Shown here: piece after piece, positions 32,195 to 46,300 of the stretch
Layout: the number at the start of each line of letters is the position of its first letter
How positions within the stretch are numbered: position 1 is the stretch's first letter
DNA from: Batillaria attramentaria
Lineage: Eukaryota > Mollusca > Gastropoda > Batillariidae
DNA: 64,000 bases
Direction: 5' to 3'
Assembly: GCA_018292915.2 (NCBI GenBank)
Contig: JACVVK020000373.1
Location: forward strand, 341,001-405,000
Translations under genes and position numbers: made by a program
The notes under the pieces: model-generated
Told to the model about the DNA's origin: nothing
The model's database searches: none
Seen by the model: only the letters and a program-made list of their open reading frames with translations

Positions 32195-35100
32195 TGTCAA
32201 AAGGGTGCATTCTCCTCCTCCCTTCACCCCTCCCATTTCAAGGCGTGCATATGCCAACAACACGCCAATCTCCATTACAAGGAGTGTATAACCGATGTCC
32301 ATGGCGATTTCAAAGAGTGCATAATTGATGCCAAGAAAACGCCCCTCTCTATTTCAAGGAAAGCATAAGTGATGTCAGGAAACGGACATCTCCATTTTAA
32401 GGAGTGCACAACTGATTTAAGGAAAACATCCATCTATTCCAAGGAGTACATATTTCATGCCAGGAATCGCCCATCTCCATTTCAAGTACATATTTGATGT
32501 CAGGAAACGCCCATCTCCATATCAAGGAGTGCACAAATGATGCCAAGAAAACGCCCATCTCCACTTCCAGGAGTACATATTTGGTGTCAGGAAAAAAACC
32601 CATCTCCATTTTAAGGAGTGCGTAACTGATGTCAGGAAAACATTCATCTGCATTTCAAGGAGTACATATTTAATGTCAGGAAATGCCCATCTCCATTTTA
32701 AGGAGTGCATAGCCGATGTCAAGAAAACATCCATCTCCATTTTAAGGAGTACATATTTGATGTCAGAAAACGTCATCTCCATTTCAAGGAGTTCTCAATT
32801 CATGCCAAGAAAACTCCCATCTCCATTTCATTGAGTGCATAACTGATGTTCGGAAAACACCCATCTCCATTTTAAGGAGGGCATAACTGATGTCAGGAAG
32901 ACACCCATCGCCATTTTAGGAGTGCATAAATGATGTCAGGAAGACACTCATATCTATTTCAAGGAGTACATAACTGATGTCAGGAAAACACCCATCTCCA
33001 TTTCAAGGAGTGCATAACTGATATCAGGAAAACATCCATCCCCATTTCAAGAAGTACACATTTGAAGTCAGGAAACGCCCATCTCCATTTCAAGGAGTGC
33101 ACTACTGATGCCAAGAAAATGCCCATCTCCATTTCAAGGAGCCCATAACTGATGTCAGGAAAACGCCCATCCCTATTTTAAGGAGTTCATATGTCAAGGA
33201 CATGTCAATCTCCCTTTAAAGAAGTGCAGTTGTCAAGACAGCGCTACCTCTTACCTGCAAGGGGTAAAAGTGTCAAGAGGGTGCATCATCCTCCCTCCAC
33301 CCGCCCCCATTTCAACTCGTGCATACAACCATGACACACAAGTCTCATCGCACAGCCATCTCCATTGAGTGCATATTTGATGTCAGGAAAACATCCATCT
33401 CCATTTCAAGGAGTGCATATTTGATGTCAGGGAAACGCCCATGTCCATTTCAAAGAGTTACAATTAGTGCAGATGTCAAGACAGCGCTCACACTACCTCT
33501 TACCTGTAAGGGGTGTCAGTGTCAAGAGGGTTCATCTTCCTCCTCCTCCTCCCTCCACCCCTCCCCATTTCAAGGGCATGCATATGCCAACACCACGCCA
33601 ATCTCCATTAAATGGAGTGCATAACTGATGTCAAGAAAATATCCATCTCCATTTGAAGGAGTGCATAATTAATGTTCATTTCTGCGTAAAGGAGTAAATA
33701 TCAAGAAAACGGCCATCTCCGATTAAAGTAGTACATATTTGATGTCAGGAAATCGCCCATGTGTACAATTAATGTCCATCTCTGAGTAAATATCAAGACA
33801 TCAATCTCATTTTGAAGGAAAGCAAGTATCATGCCCCCCCTCCCCCACCCACACACACAAAGGAGTGCATGTGTAAAGAAAACGGCCATCTCCATTTCAA
33901 GGAGTGGGTAACTGATGTCAGGAAAACATCCATGTCCATTTCAAGGAGTGTAAAATTCATGCCAAGAAAACGTCCATCTCCATTTCAAGGAGTGCATAAC
34001 TTATGTTAGGAAAACACCCCATCTCCATTTTAAGGAGTGCATAACTGATATCAGAAAAACTTCCCTCTCCATTTCAAGGAGAACATATTTGATGTCAGGA
34101 AACGCCCATCTCCATTTCAAGGAGTGCATAACTGATATCAGCAAAACGCCCATCTCTATTTTAAGGAGTACATATGTCAAGGACATGCCTATCTCCATTA
34201 AAAGAAGTGCAGATGTCAAGACAGTGCTCACCCTACCTCTTACCTGTAAGGGGTGTAAGTGTCAAGAGGGTGCATCCTCCTCCCTCCACCCTTTTCCATT
34301 TCAACTCGTGCATACATCAATGACACACCAGTGGCAGTCTCATCACACGGCCATCTCCATTCCAAGAAGTGCATATCTGATATTAGGAAAACATCCACCT
34401 CCATTTCACGGAGTACATCTTTGATACAGGGAAACGCCCATGTCCATTTCAAAGAAGGTATAACTGATGTCAGGAAGACACCCATCTCCATTTCAAGGAG
34501 TGCATAATTCATGCAAAGAAAACGCTTATCTATATTTCAAGGAATTCATAACTGATGTCAGGAAGACGCCCATCTCCATGTTAAGGAGTGCATAACTGAT
34601 GTCAGTAAAAAGCCCATCACTATTTCAAGGAGTGCAGATGTCAAGGACATGCCAATCTCCATTACAAGTGCAGCTGTCAAGACAGCGCTCACACTACCTC
34701 TTCCCTGTAAGGGGTGTCAGTGTGAAGAGGATTCATCCTCCTCCTCCCTCCACCCCTCCCCATTTCAATGCGTGCATATGCCAACAACACGCCAAACTCC
34801 ATTACAAGGTGTGCATAACTGACGTAAAGAAAATATCCATCTCCATTTAAAGGTGTGCATGATTAATGTCAATCTCTGAGTAAATATCAAGACATCAATC
34901 TCATTTTGAGGGAAAGCAAGTATCATGCCCCCCCCCCCCCCCCCCGCCCACAAAGGAGTGCGTGTGTCAAGAAAACGGCCATCTCCATTTCAAGGAGTGC
35001 GTAACTGATGTCAGGAACACACCCATCTCCATTTCAAGGAGTGCATATTTTATGTCAGGAAACGCCCATCTCCATTTCAAGAAGCACATAAGTGATGTCA

Positions 35101-38100
35101 GGAAAACATCCGTCTCCATTTCAAGGAGTTCATAACTTATGTTAGGAAAACGCCGATCTCCATTTTAAGGAGTGGATAACTAATGTCAGGAAGACACCCA
35201 TCTCCATTTCTAAGGAGTACACAATTGATGCCAAGAAAATGCCCATCTCCATTTCAAGGAGTGCATTACTGATATCAGGAAAACATCCACCCCATTTCAA
35301 GGAGTGCACAATTCATGCCAAGAAAACGCCCATCTCCATTTCAAGGAGTTCATAACTTATGTTAGGAAAACGCCGATCTCCATTTCAAGGAGTACACAAC
35401 TGACGCCTAGAAAATGCCCATCTCCATTTCAAGGAGTGCATTACTGATATCAGGAAAACATCCATCTCCATTTCAAGGAGTGCACAATTCATGCCAAGAA
35501 AACGCCCATCTCCATTTCAAGGAGTTCATAACTTATGTTAGGAAAACATACATCTCCATTTCAAGGAGTGCACAACTGATGTCAGCAAAACGCCCATCTC
35601 TATCTTAAGGAGTGCATATCTCAAGGACATGCCAATCTCCATTAAAAGAAGTGCAGACGTCAAGACAGCACTACCCTACCTCCTACCTGTAAGCGGTGTA
35701 AGTGTCAAGAGGGTGCATCCTCCTCCCTCCACCCTTCCTCATTTCAACTCATGCATACATCAATGACACACCAGTCATCACACGGCCATCTCCATTCCAA
35801 GGAGTGCGAGTGAGTCAGGAAAACATCCATCTCCATTTCAAGGAGTGCATATTTGATGTCAGGAAAACGCCCATGTCCATTTCAAAGAGTGTATAACTGA
35901 TGTCAGGAAGACACCCATCTCCATTTCAAGGTGTGCATAATTGATGGCAAGAAAACGTCCATCTATATTTCAAGGAGTGCGTATGTCAAAGACATGCCAA
36001 TCTCCATTACAAGAAGTGTAGATGCCAAGACAGCGCTCACACTACCTCTTACCTGTAAGGGCCCGCGGGTGTCAGTGTCAAGAGGGTGCATCCTTCTTCT
36101 CCTCCCTCCACCCCTCCCCATTTCAAGGCGCGCATATGCCAACACCACGCCAATCTCTATTACATGGAGTGCGTAACTGATGTCAAGAAAATATCCATCT
36201 CCATTTAAAGGAGTGCATAATTAATGTCCATCTTTGAGTAAATATCAAGACATCAATCTCATTTTGAAGGAAAGCAAGTATCATGCCCCCCCCCCCCCCC
36301 CCACACACCCCACACAAAGGAGTGCATGTGTAAAGAAAACGGCCATCTCCATTTCAAGGAGTGTGTAACTGATGTCAGGAACACACACATCTCCATTTCA
36401 AGGAGTGCATATTTTATGTCAGGAAACGCCCATCTCCATTTCAGGGAGCGCATAAGTGATGTCAGGAAAACATCCATCTCCATTTCAAGGAGTGCATAAC
36501 TGATATCTGGAAAACATAATCTCCATTTCAAGGAGTACATATTTGATGTCAGGAAACGCCCATCTCCATTTCAAGGAGTACACAATTGATGCCAAGAAAA
36601 TGTCCAACTCCATATCAAGGAGTGCATTACTGATATCTGGGAAAGATCCATCTCCATTTCAAGGAGTGCATAACTTATGTTAGGAAAACACCCATCTCAA
36701 TTTTAAGGAGTGCAGAACTGATGTCAGGAAAACATCCATCTCCATTTCAAGGAGTACACAACTGATGCCTAGAAAATGCCCATCTCCATTTCAAGGAGTG
36801 CATAACTGATGTCAGGAAAACGCCCATCTCTATTATAAGGAGTGCATATCTCAAGGCCAAGCCAATCTCCATTAAAAGAAGTGCAGATCAGAGATGTCAA
36901 GACAGCGCTACCCTACGTCTTACCTGTAAGGGGTGTAAGTGTCAAGAGGGTGCATCCTCCACCCCCCACCCCTCTCTATTTCGATTCGTGCATACATCAA
37001 TGACACACCAGTCTCATCTCACGGCCATCTCCATTCCAAGGAGTGCATATTTGATGTCAGGAAAACATCCATGTCCATTTCAAGTGGTGCATTTTTTATG
37101 TCAGGGAAACGCCCATGTCCATTTCAAAGAGTGTATAACTGATGTCAGGATGACACCCATCTCCATTTCAAGGAGTGCATAACGGATGTCAGAAAGACAC
37201 CCATCTCCATTTAAAGGAGTGCATAACTGATGCCAAGAAACGCCCATCTATATTTCAAGGAGTGCATACCTGATGTCAGGAAGACACTCATCTCCATTTT
37301 AAGGAGTGCGTAACTAATGTCAGAAAAGCGCCAATCTCCATTTCAAGAAGTGTATACCTGATGTCATAAAAAACATCCATCTCCATTTCAAGGAGTACAT
37401 ATTTGATGTCAGGAGAACGCCCACCTTCATTTCAAGGACTGCATAACTGATGTCAATAAAACGCCCATCTGCAATTTAAGGAGCGGATAATTGATGCCAA
37501 GAAAATGTCCATCTCTATTTTAAGGAGTGCATATGTCAAGGGCACGCCCATCTCCACAACATGAAGAACAGATGTCAAGACAGCGGTCACCCTACCTACC
37601 CGTAAGGGGTATCAGTGTCAAGAGGGTGCATCCTCCTCCTCCCTTTCCGATTTCAAGGCGTGCATGTACAAATGACATGCCAATCTCCACTTCAAGGAGT
37701 ACATAACTGATGTCTAGAAAACATCAATGTCCAATTAAATGAGTGCATAATTAAGGAGTAAGTAACAAGAAAACGTCAATCTCATTTTGAAGGAAAGCAC
37801 GCATCATGCACACCAACGCCCCCCCCCCCCCCACACACACACGAAGGAGTGTGCGTGTCACGAAAACGGCCACCTCCATCTCAAGGAGTGCATAACTGAC
37901 GTCAGGAAAACGCCCATCTCTATCTTAAGGTGTGTATATGCCAATCTCCATTACAAGGAGTACATAACTGATACCAAGAAAACATCCATTTCCATTTCAA
38001 AGAGAGCATGATTTATCTCCTTCTCTGCGTAAGGAGTAAATATCAATAAAACGTCAATTTCATTTTGAAAGAAAGCACGTATCATGTCCCCCCCCCCCCA

Positions 38101-40029
38101 CACACACACACAAAGGAATGTGTGTCAAGAAAACGGCCATCTCCATTTCAAGGAGTACATAACTGCATGATGTCAGGAAAACACCCATCTCCATTTCTCG
38201 GAGTACAAATTTCATGTCAGGAAACACCAATCTCCATTTTAAGGAGTGCATAACTGATGTCAGGAAAACATCCACCTCCATTTCAAGAAGTACATAATTG
38301 ATGTCAGGAAACGCCCATCTCCATTTCAAGGAGTACGCAATTGATGCCAAGAAACGCCTATCTATATTTCAAGGAGTGCATAACTGATGTGAGGAAAACA
38401 CCATCTCCATTTCAAGGAGTATATATCTTATGTCAAGAAACACCCATCTCCATTTCAAGGAGCGCGTAACTGATGTCAGGAAAACATCCATCTCCATTTC
38501 AAGAAGTACATAATTTTATTATCATTTGATGTCAGGAAACGCCCATCTCCATTGTAAGGAGTACGCAATTGATGCCAAGAAAATACCCATCTGCATTTCA
38601 AGGAGTGCATAACTGATGTCAAGAAGACACCCATCTCCATTTCAGGAGTTGCCACATTCAAGGAGTGCATAAATGATGTCAGGAAACCATCCATCTCAAG
38701 GAGTGCATCACTGATATCAGGAAATATCCTCATCCTTTCAAAGTGCCAATTCATGCCAAGAAAACGCCCATCTCCATTTCAAGGAGTGCATAAGTGATGT
38801 CAGGAAAACGCCCATCTCAATTTCAAAGAGTGCATAACTGATGTCAGGAAAACGCCATCTCCATTTCAAGGAGTACATATTTTATGTCAGGAAAACACCA
38901 TCAAGGAGTTCACAATTCATGCCAAGAAAAATCCCATCTCCACTTCATTGAGTGCATAACTGATGTCAGGAAAACACCCATTTCCATTTTAAGGAGTGCA
39001 TAACTGATGTCAGGAAAACATCCATCTCCATTTCAAGGAGTACATATTTGATGTCAGGAAACGCCCATCTCCATTTCAAGGAGTACAGAATTAATGCCAA
39101 GAAAATGCCCATCTCCATTTCAAGGAGTGCATAACTGATGTGAGGAAAACACCATCTCCATTTCAAGGAGTACATATTTTACGCCAGGAAAATGCCCATC
39201 TCCATTCCAAAGAGTGCATAACTGATGTCAGGAAGACATCCTTCTCCATTCCAAGGAGTGTATAACTGATGTCAGAAAAACACCAGCTCCTTTTCATGGA
39301 GTGCATCACTGATAAAGTGAAAACATTTATCTCCTTTTCAACGAGTGCACCATTCAGGCCAAGAAAACGCCCATTTCCATTTCAAGGAGTGCATAACTGA
39401 TGTTAGGAAAACACCCATCTCCATTTTAAGGAGTGCATAACTGATGTCAGGAAAACAGCCATCTCCATTTCAAGGAGTGCATAACTGATGTCAAAAAAAC
39501 ACCATCTCCAATTCAGGAATACACATCTTATGTCAGAAAACGCCCATCTCCATTTCAAGGAGTGCACAACTGATGTCAGAAAACACCCGTCTCTATTTCA
39601 AGGAGTACACAACTGATGCCAAGAAAATGCCCATCTCCATTTCAAGGAGTGCATAACTGGTGTCAGGAAGACACCCGTCTCCATTCCAAGGAGTGCATAA
39701 CTGATGTAAGGAAAACACCATCTCCAGTTCAAGGAGCACATATTTGGTGCCAGGAAACGTCCATCTCCATTTCAAGGAGTACATATTTAGGAAAAACTTA
39801 TTTCCATTTCAAGAAGTGCATAACTGATGTCAGGGAAAACATCCATCTCCATTTCAAGGAGTGCATCACTGATATCAGGGAAACATCCATCTCCATTTCA
39901 TGGAGTGCACAATTCATGCCAAGAAAACGCCCACTTCTATTTCAAGGAGTGCATAACTGATATCAGGAAAACATCCATCTCCATGTCAAGGAGTACATAT
40001 CTGATGTCATGAAAACATCCATCTCCATT

Positions 40030-43000
40030 TCAAAGAGTGCATATGTCAAGGACACGCCAATCTCCATTACAAGAAGTGCAGATGTCAAGACAGCATTCAC
40101 CCTACCTCTTACTGGTACGAAGTGTCAAGAGGGTGCATCCACCTCTTCCCTCCACCCCTCCCCATTTCAAGGCATGCATCCATCAACGACACGCAAATCT
40201 CCGTTACAAAGAGTACAGAACTGTTATCAAGAAAACATCCATCTCCATTTTAAGGAGTGCATAATCAGTGTCCATCTCTGCGTAATGGAGTAAATAACAG
40301 GAAAACGTACGTCAATCTCATTGTGATGGAAAGCATGTATCATGCCCCCCCCCCCCCCCCCACACACACACACTCAAAGGAGTGTGTGTGTCCAGAAAAC
40401 AGCCATCTCCATTTCAAGGAGCAATTATTTGATGTCAGGAAAACGCCCATCTCCATATCAAGGAGTGCACAATTGATGCCACGAAAACGCCCATCTCCAT
40501 TTCAAGGAGTGCATACCTGATGTCAGGAAAACAACCATCTCCATTTCAAGGAGTGCACAATTGATGCCAAGAAAACGCCCATCTCCATTTCAAGGAGTGC
40601 ATACCTGATGTCAAGAACACCATCTCCATTTGAAGGAGTACATATTTGATGTCAGGAAACGCCCATCTCCATTTGAAGGAGTGCACGTCAGGAAGACACC
40701 CATCTCCATTTCAAAGGAGTAAATATCAAAACGTCAATCTCATTTTGAAGGAAAGCACGTATCATGCCCCCCCCCCCAACACACACACACAGGAGAGTGT
40801 GTGTAAACGGCCATCTCCATTCCAAGGAGTGCATAACTGATGTCAGGAAAGCACCCATCTCCATTTCAAGGAGTGCATAATTGACATCTGGAAAAAGCCC
40901 ATCTCTATTTGAAGGCATGTATATGCCAATGACACGCCAATCTCCATTACATTTCAAGGAGTACATATCTGATGTCAGGAAACACCCATCTCCATTTCAA
41001 GGAGTGTACAATTGATGCAAAAAAAAAATAAAAAAATCCCGCATATCTCCATTTCAAGGAGTGCATAACTGATATCAGAAAAACATCCATCTCCATTTCA
41101 AGGAGTACATAACTGGTATCAGGAAAACATCCATCTCCATTTCAAGGAGTGCATAACTGGTATCAAGAAAACATCCATCTCCATTTCAAGGAGTACATAT
41201 TTGATGTCATGAAAACATCCATCTCCGTTTGAAGGAGTATACATAAGTGATGCCAAGAAAATGCCCATCTCCATTTCAAAGAGTGCATATGTCAAGGACA
41301 CGCCATTCTCCATTACAAGAAGTGCAGATCTCAAGACAGCTTTCACCCTACCTCTTACTGGTACGAAGTGTCAACAGGGTGCATACACCTCTTCCCTCCA
41401 CCCCTCCCCATTTCAAGGCATGCATACATCAACGACACGCCAATCTCCGGAGAGACAGAACAGAGAGGACAGAACTGATGTCAAGAAAACATCCATCTCC
41501 ATTTTAAGGAGTGCATAATCATGTCCATCTCTGCGTAATGGAGTAAATAACAGGAAAACGTGCGTCAATCTCATTTTGACGGAAAGCATGTATCATGCCC
41601 CCCCCCCTCCCCTCCCACTCAAAGGAGTGTGTGTGTCAAGAAAACAGCCATCTCCATTTCAGAGAGCAATTATTTGATGTCAGGAAAACGCCCATCTCCA
41701 TTTCAAGGAGTGCACAATTGATGCCACGAAAACGCCCATCTCCATTTCAAGGAGTGCATACCTGATGTCAGGGAAAACACCATCTCCATTTGAAGGAGTA
41801 CATATTTGATGTCAGGAAACGCCCATCTCCATTTGAAGGAGTGCATGTCAGGAAGACACCCATCTCTATTTCAAAGGAGTAAATATCAAAACGTCAATCT
41901 CATTTTGAAGGTAAGCACGTATCATGCCCCCCCCCCCTCTCCCAACACACACACAGGAGAGTGCGTGTAAAGTAAACGGCCATCTCCATTCCAAGGAGTG
42001 CATAACTGATGTCAGGAAAGCACCCATCTGCATTTCAAGGAGTGCATAATTGACATCAGGGAAAAGCCCATCTCTATTTGAAGGCATGTATATGCCAATG
42101 ACACGCCAATCTTCATTACATTTCAAGGAGTACATATTTGATGTCAGGAAACACCCATCTCCATGTCAAAGAGTGTACAATTGATGCAAAAAAAAAAAAC
42201 CCAAAAAAAAAACCGCATATCTCCATTTCAAGGAGTGCATAGCTGATGTCAGGAAGACACCCATCTGCATTTCAAGGAGTGCATAACTGATATCAGGAAA
42301 ACATCCATCTCCATTTCAAGGAGTAAATATTTGATGTCATGAAAACATCCATCTCCATTTTAAGTACATAACTGGTATCAGGAAAACATTATTCTCTATT
42401 TCAAGGAGTACATATATGATGTCATGAAAACATCCATCTCCGTTTGAAGGAGTATACATAAGTGATGCCAAGAAAATGCCCATCTCCATTTCCAAGAGTG
42501 CATATGTCAAGGACACGCCAATCTCCATTACAAGCAGCGCAAATGTCAAGACAGCGTTCACTGACCCTACCTCTTACTGGTACGAAGTGTCAACAGGGTG
42601 CATACACCTCTTCCCTCCACCCCTCCCCATTTCAAGGCATGCATGCATCAACGACACGCCAATCTCCATTACAAAGAGGACAGAACTGATGTCAAGAAAA
42701 CATCCATCTCCATTTTAAGGAGTGCATAATCATGTCCATCTCTGCGTAATGGAGTAAATAACAGGAAAACGTGCGTCAATCTCATTTTGACGGAAAGCAT
42801 GTATCATGCCCCCCCACCCCCTCCCCTCCCACTCAAAGGAGTGTGTGTGTCAAGGAAACAGCCATCTCCATTTCAAGGAGCAATTATTTGATGTCAGGAA
42901 AACGCCCATCTCCATTTCAAGGAGTGCACAACTGATGCCACGAAAACGCCCATCTCCATTTCAAGGAGTGCATACCTGATGTCGGGAAAACAACCATCTC

Positions 43001-46000
43001 CATTTCAAGGAGTGCACAATTGATGCCAAGAAAACGCCCATCTCCATTTCAAGGAGTGCATACCTGATGTCAGGAAAAACACCATATCCATTTGAAGGAG
43101 TACATATTTGATGTCAGGAAACGCCCATCTCCATTTGAAGGAGTGCGTCAGGAAGACACCCATCTCCATTTCAAAGGAGTAAATATTAAAACGTCAATCT
43201 CATTTTGAAGGAAAGCACACAGGAGAGTGTGTGTAAAGTAAACGGCCATCTCCATTCCAAGGAGTGCATAACTGATGTCAGGAAAGCACCCATCTCCATT
43301 TCAAGGAGTGCATAATTGATCAGGAAAAAGCCCATCTCTATTTGAAGGCATGTATATGCCAATGACACGCCAATCTCCATTACATTTCAAGGAGTACATA
43401 TTTGATGTCAGGAAACACCCATCTCCATGTCAAGGAGTGTACAATTGATGCCAAAAAACCCGCATATCTCCATTTCAAGGAGTGCATAGCTGATGTCAGG
43501 AAGACACCCATCTGCATTTCAAGGAGTGCATAACTGATGTCAGGAAGACACCCATTTCCATTTTAAGGAGTGCATAACTGATGTCAGGAAGACATCCATC
43601 TCCATTTCAAGGAGTGCATAGCTGATGTCAGGAAGACACCCATCTGCATTTCAAGGAGTGCATAACTGATATCAGGAAAACATCCATCTCCATTTTAAGG
43701 AGTGCATAACTGGTATAAAGAAAACATCCATCTCCATTTTAGGTACATATTTGATGTCATGAAAACATCCATCTCCATTTCAAGGAGTACATAACTGGTA
43801 TCAGAAAAACATCCATCTCTATTTCAAGGAGTACATATTTGATGTCATGAAAACATCCATCTCCGTTTGAAGGAGTATACATTAGTGATGCCAAGAAAAT
43901 GCCCATCTCCATTTCAAAGAGTGCATATGTCAAGGACACGCCAATCTCCGTTACACGCAGTGCAAATGTTAATACAGCTTTCACCCTACCTCTTACTGGT
44001 ACGAAGTGTCAACAGGGTGCATACACCTCTTCCCTCCACCCCTCCCCATTTCAAGGCATGCATACATTAACGACACGCCAATCCCCATCACAAAGAGGAC
44101 AGAACTGATGTCAAGAAAACATCCATCTCCATTTTAAGGCGTGCATAATCAATGTCCATCTCTGTGTAATGGAGTAAATAACAGGAAAACGTGCGTCAAT
44201 CTCATTTTGACGGAAAGCATGTATCATGCCCCCCCTCCCCTCCCACTCAAAGGAGTGTGTGTGTCAGGAAAACAGCCATCTCCATTTCAGAGAGCAATTA
44301 TTTGATGTCAGGAAAACGCCCATCTCCATTTCAAGGAGTGCACAATTGATGCCACGAAAACGCCCATCTCCATTTCAAGGAGTGCATACCTGATGTCAGG
44401 AAAACAACCATCTCCATTTCAAGGAGTGCACAATTGATGCCAAGAAAACGCCCATCTCCATTTCAAGGAGTGCATACCTGATGTCAGGAAAAACACCATC
44501 TCCATTTGAAGGAGTGCATGTCAGGAAGACACCCATCTCCATTTCAAAGGAGTAAATATTAAAACGTCAATCTCATTTTGAAGGAAAGCACGTATCATGC
44601 CCCCCCCCCCCTCCCAACACACACACACACAGGAGAGTGTGTGTAAAGTAAACGGCCATCTCCATTCCAAGGGGTGCATAACTGATGTCAGGAAAGCACC
44701 CATCTCCATTTCAAGGAGTGCATAATTGACATCAGGAAAAAGCCCATCTCTATTTGAAGGCATGTTTATGCCAATGACACGCCAATCTCCATTGCATTTC
44801 AAGGAGTACATATTTGATGTCAGGAAACACCCATCTCCATGTCAAGGAGTGTACAATTGATGCCAAAAAAACCGCATATCTCCATTTCAAGGAGTGCATA
44901 GCTAATGTCAGGAAGACACCCATCTGCATTTCAAGGAGTGCATTATAACCGATATCAGGAAAACATCCATCTCCATTTTAAGGAGTGCATAACTGGTATA
45001 AAGACATCCATCTCCATTTCAAGTACATATTTGATGTCATGAAAACATTCATCTCCATTTCAAGGAGTACATAACTGGTATCAGGAAAACATCCATCTCC
45101 ATTTCAAGGAGTACATATTTGATGTCATGAAAACATCCATCTCCATTTGAAGGAGTATACATAAGTGATGCCAAGAAAATGCCCATCTCCATTTCCAAGA
45201 GTGCATATGTCAAGGACACGCCAATCTCCATTACAAGCAGTGCAAATGTCAAGACAGCGTTCACCCTACCTCATACTGATAAAAAGTGTCAACAGGGTGC
45301 ATACACCTTCCCTCCACCCCTCCCAGTTTCAAGGCATGCATACATTAACGACACGCCAATCCCCATCACAAAGAGAACAGAACTGATGTCAAGAAAACAT
45401 CCATCTCCATTTTAAGGAGTGCATAATCATGTCCATCTCTGTGTAAGGGAGAAAATATCAGGAAAACGTACGTCAATCTCATTTTGATGTAAAGCATGTC
45501 TCATGCCCCCCCCCCCCCCCCCCACAAAGGAGTGTGTGTCAGAAAACAGCCATCTCCATTTCAAGGAGCAATTATTTGATGTGAGGAAAACGCCCATCTC
45601 CATTTAAGGAGTGCACAACTGATGCCAAGAGAACGTCCATCTCCATTTCAAGGAGTGCATACCTGATGTCAGGAAAACAACCATCTCCATTTCAATGAGT
45701 GCACAATTGATGCAAAAAAACCGCATCTGCATTTCAAGGAGTGCATAACTGGTATAAGGAAAACATCCATCTCCATTTCAAGGAGTAAATATTTGATGTC
45801 ATGAAAACATCCATCTCCATTTTAAGTACATAACTGGTATCAGGGAAAACATCCATCTCCATTTCAGTTCAATTAGTACATATTTGATGTCATGAAAACA
45901 TCCATCTTCATTTCAAGGAGTACATAAGTGATGCCAAGAAAATGCCCATCTCCATTTCCAAGAGTGCATATGTCAAGGACACGCCAATCTCCATTACAAG

Positions 46001-46300
46001 CAGTGCAAATGTCAAGACAGCGTTCACCCTACCTCATACTGATAAAAAGTGTCAACAGGGTGCATACACCTTCCCTCCACCCCTCCCAGTTTCAAGGCAT
46101 GCATACATTAACGACACGCCAATCCCCATCACAAAGAGAACAGAACTGATGTCAAGAAAACATCCATCTCCATTTTAAGGAGTGCATAATCAGTGTCCAT
46201 CTCTGCGTAATGGAGTAAATAACAGGAAAACGTACGTCAATCTCATTTTGATGGAAAGCATGTATCATGCCCCCCCCCCCCTCCTCAAAGGAGTGTGTGT
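40030..46300. repeat. Higher-order repeat block, modules about 1.2-1.4 kb
   Basis: The marker CTTACTGGTACGAAGTGTCA or its relatives recurs at about 40106, 41352, 42567, 43988, 45268 and 46031, with the same order of 44-bp variants, GAAAGCATGTATCATGCCC poly-C blocks and CTCCATTACATTTCAAGGAG junctions between. Spacings are 1,246, 1,215, 1,421, 1,280 and 763 bp. Confidence 0.88.
45165..46178. repeat. Recent tandem duplication, offset 763 bp
   Basis: Sequence from about 45165 to 45415 is repeated at about 45928 to 46178 with identical translation over at least 73 codons. This is the shortest and youngest-looking step of the higher-order array. Confidence 0.88.
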
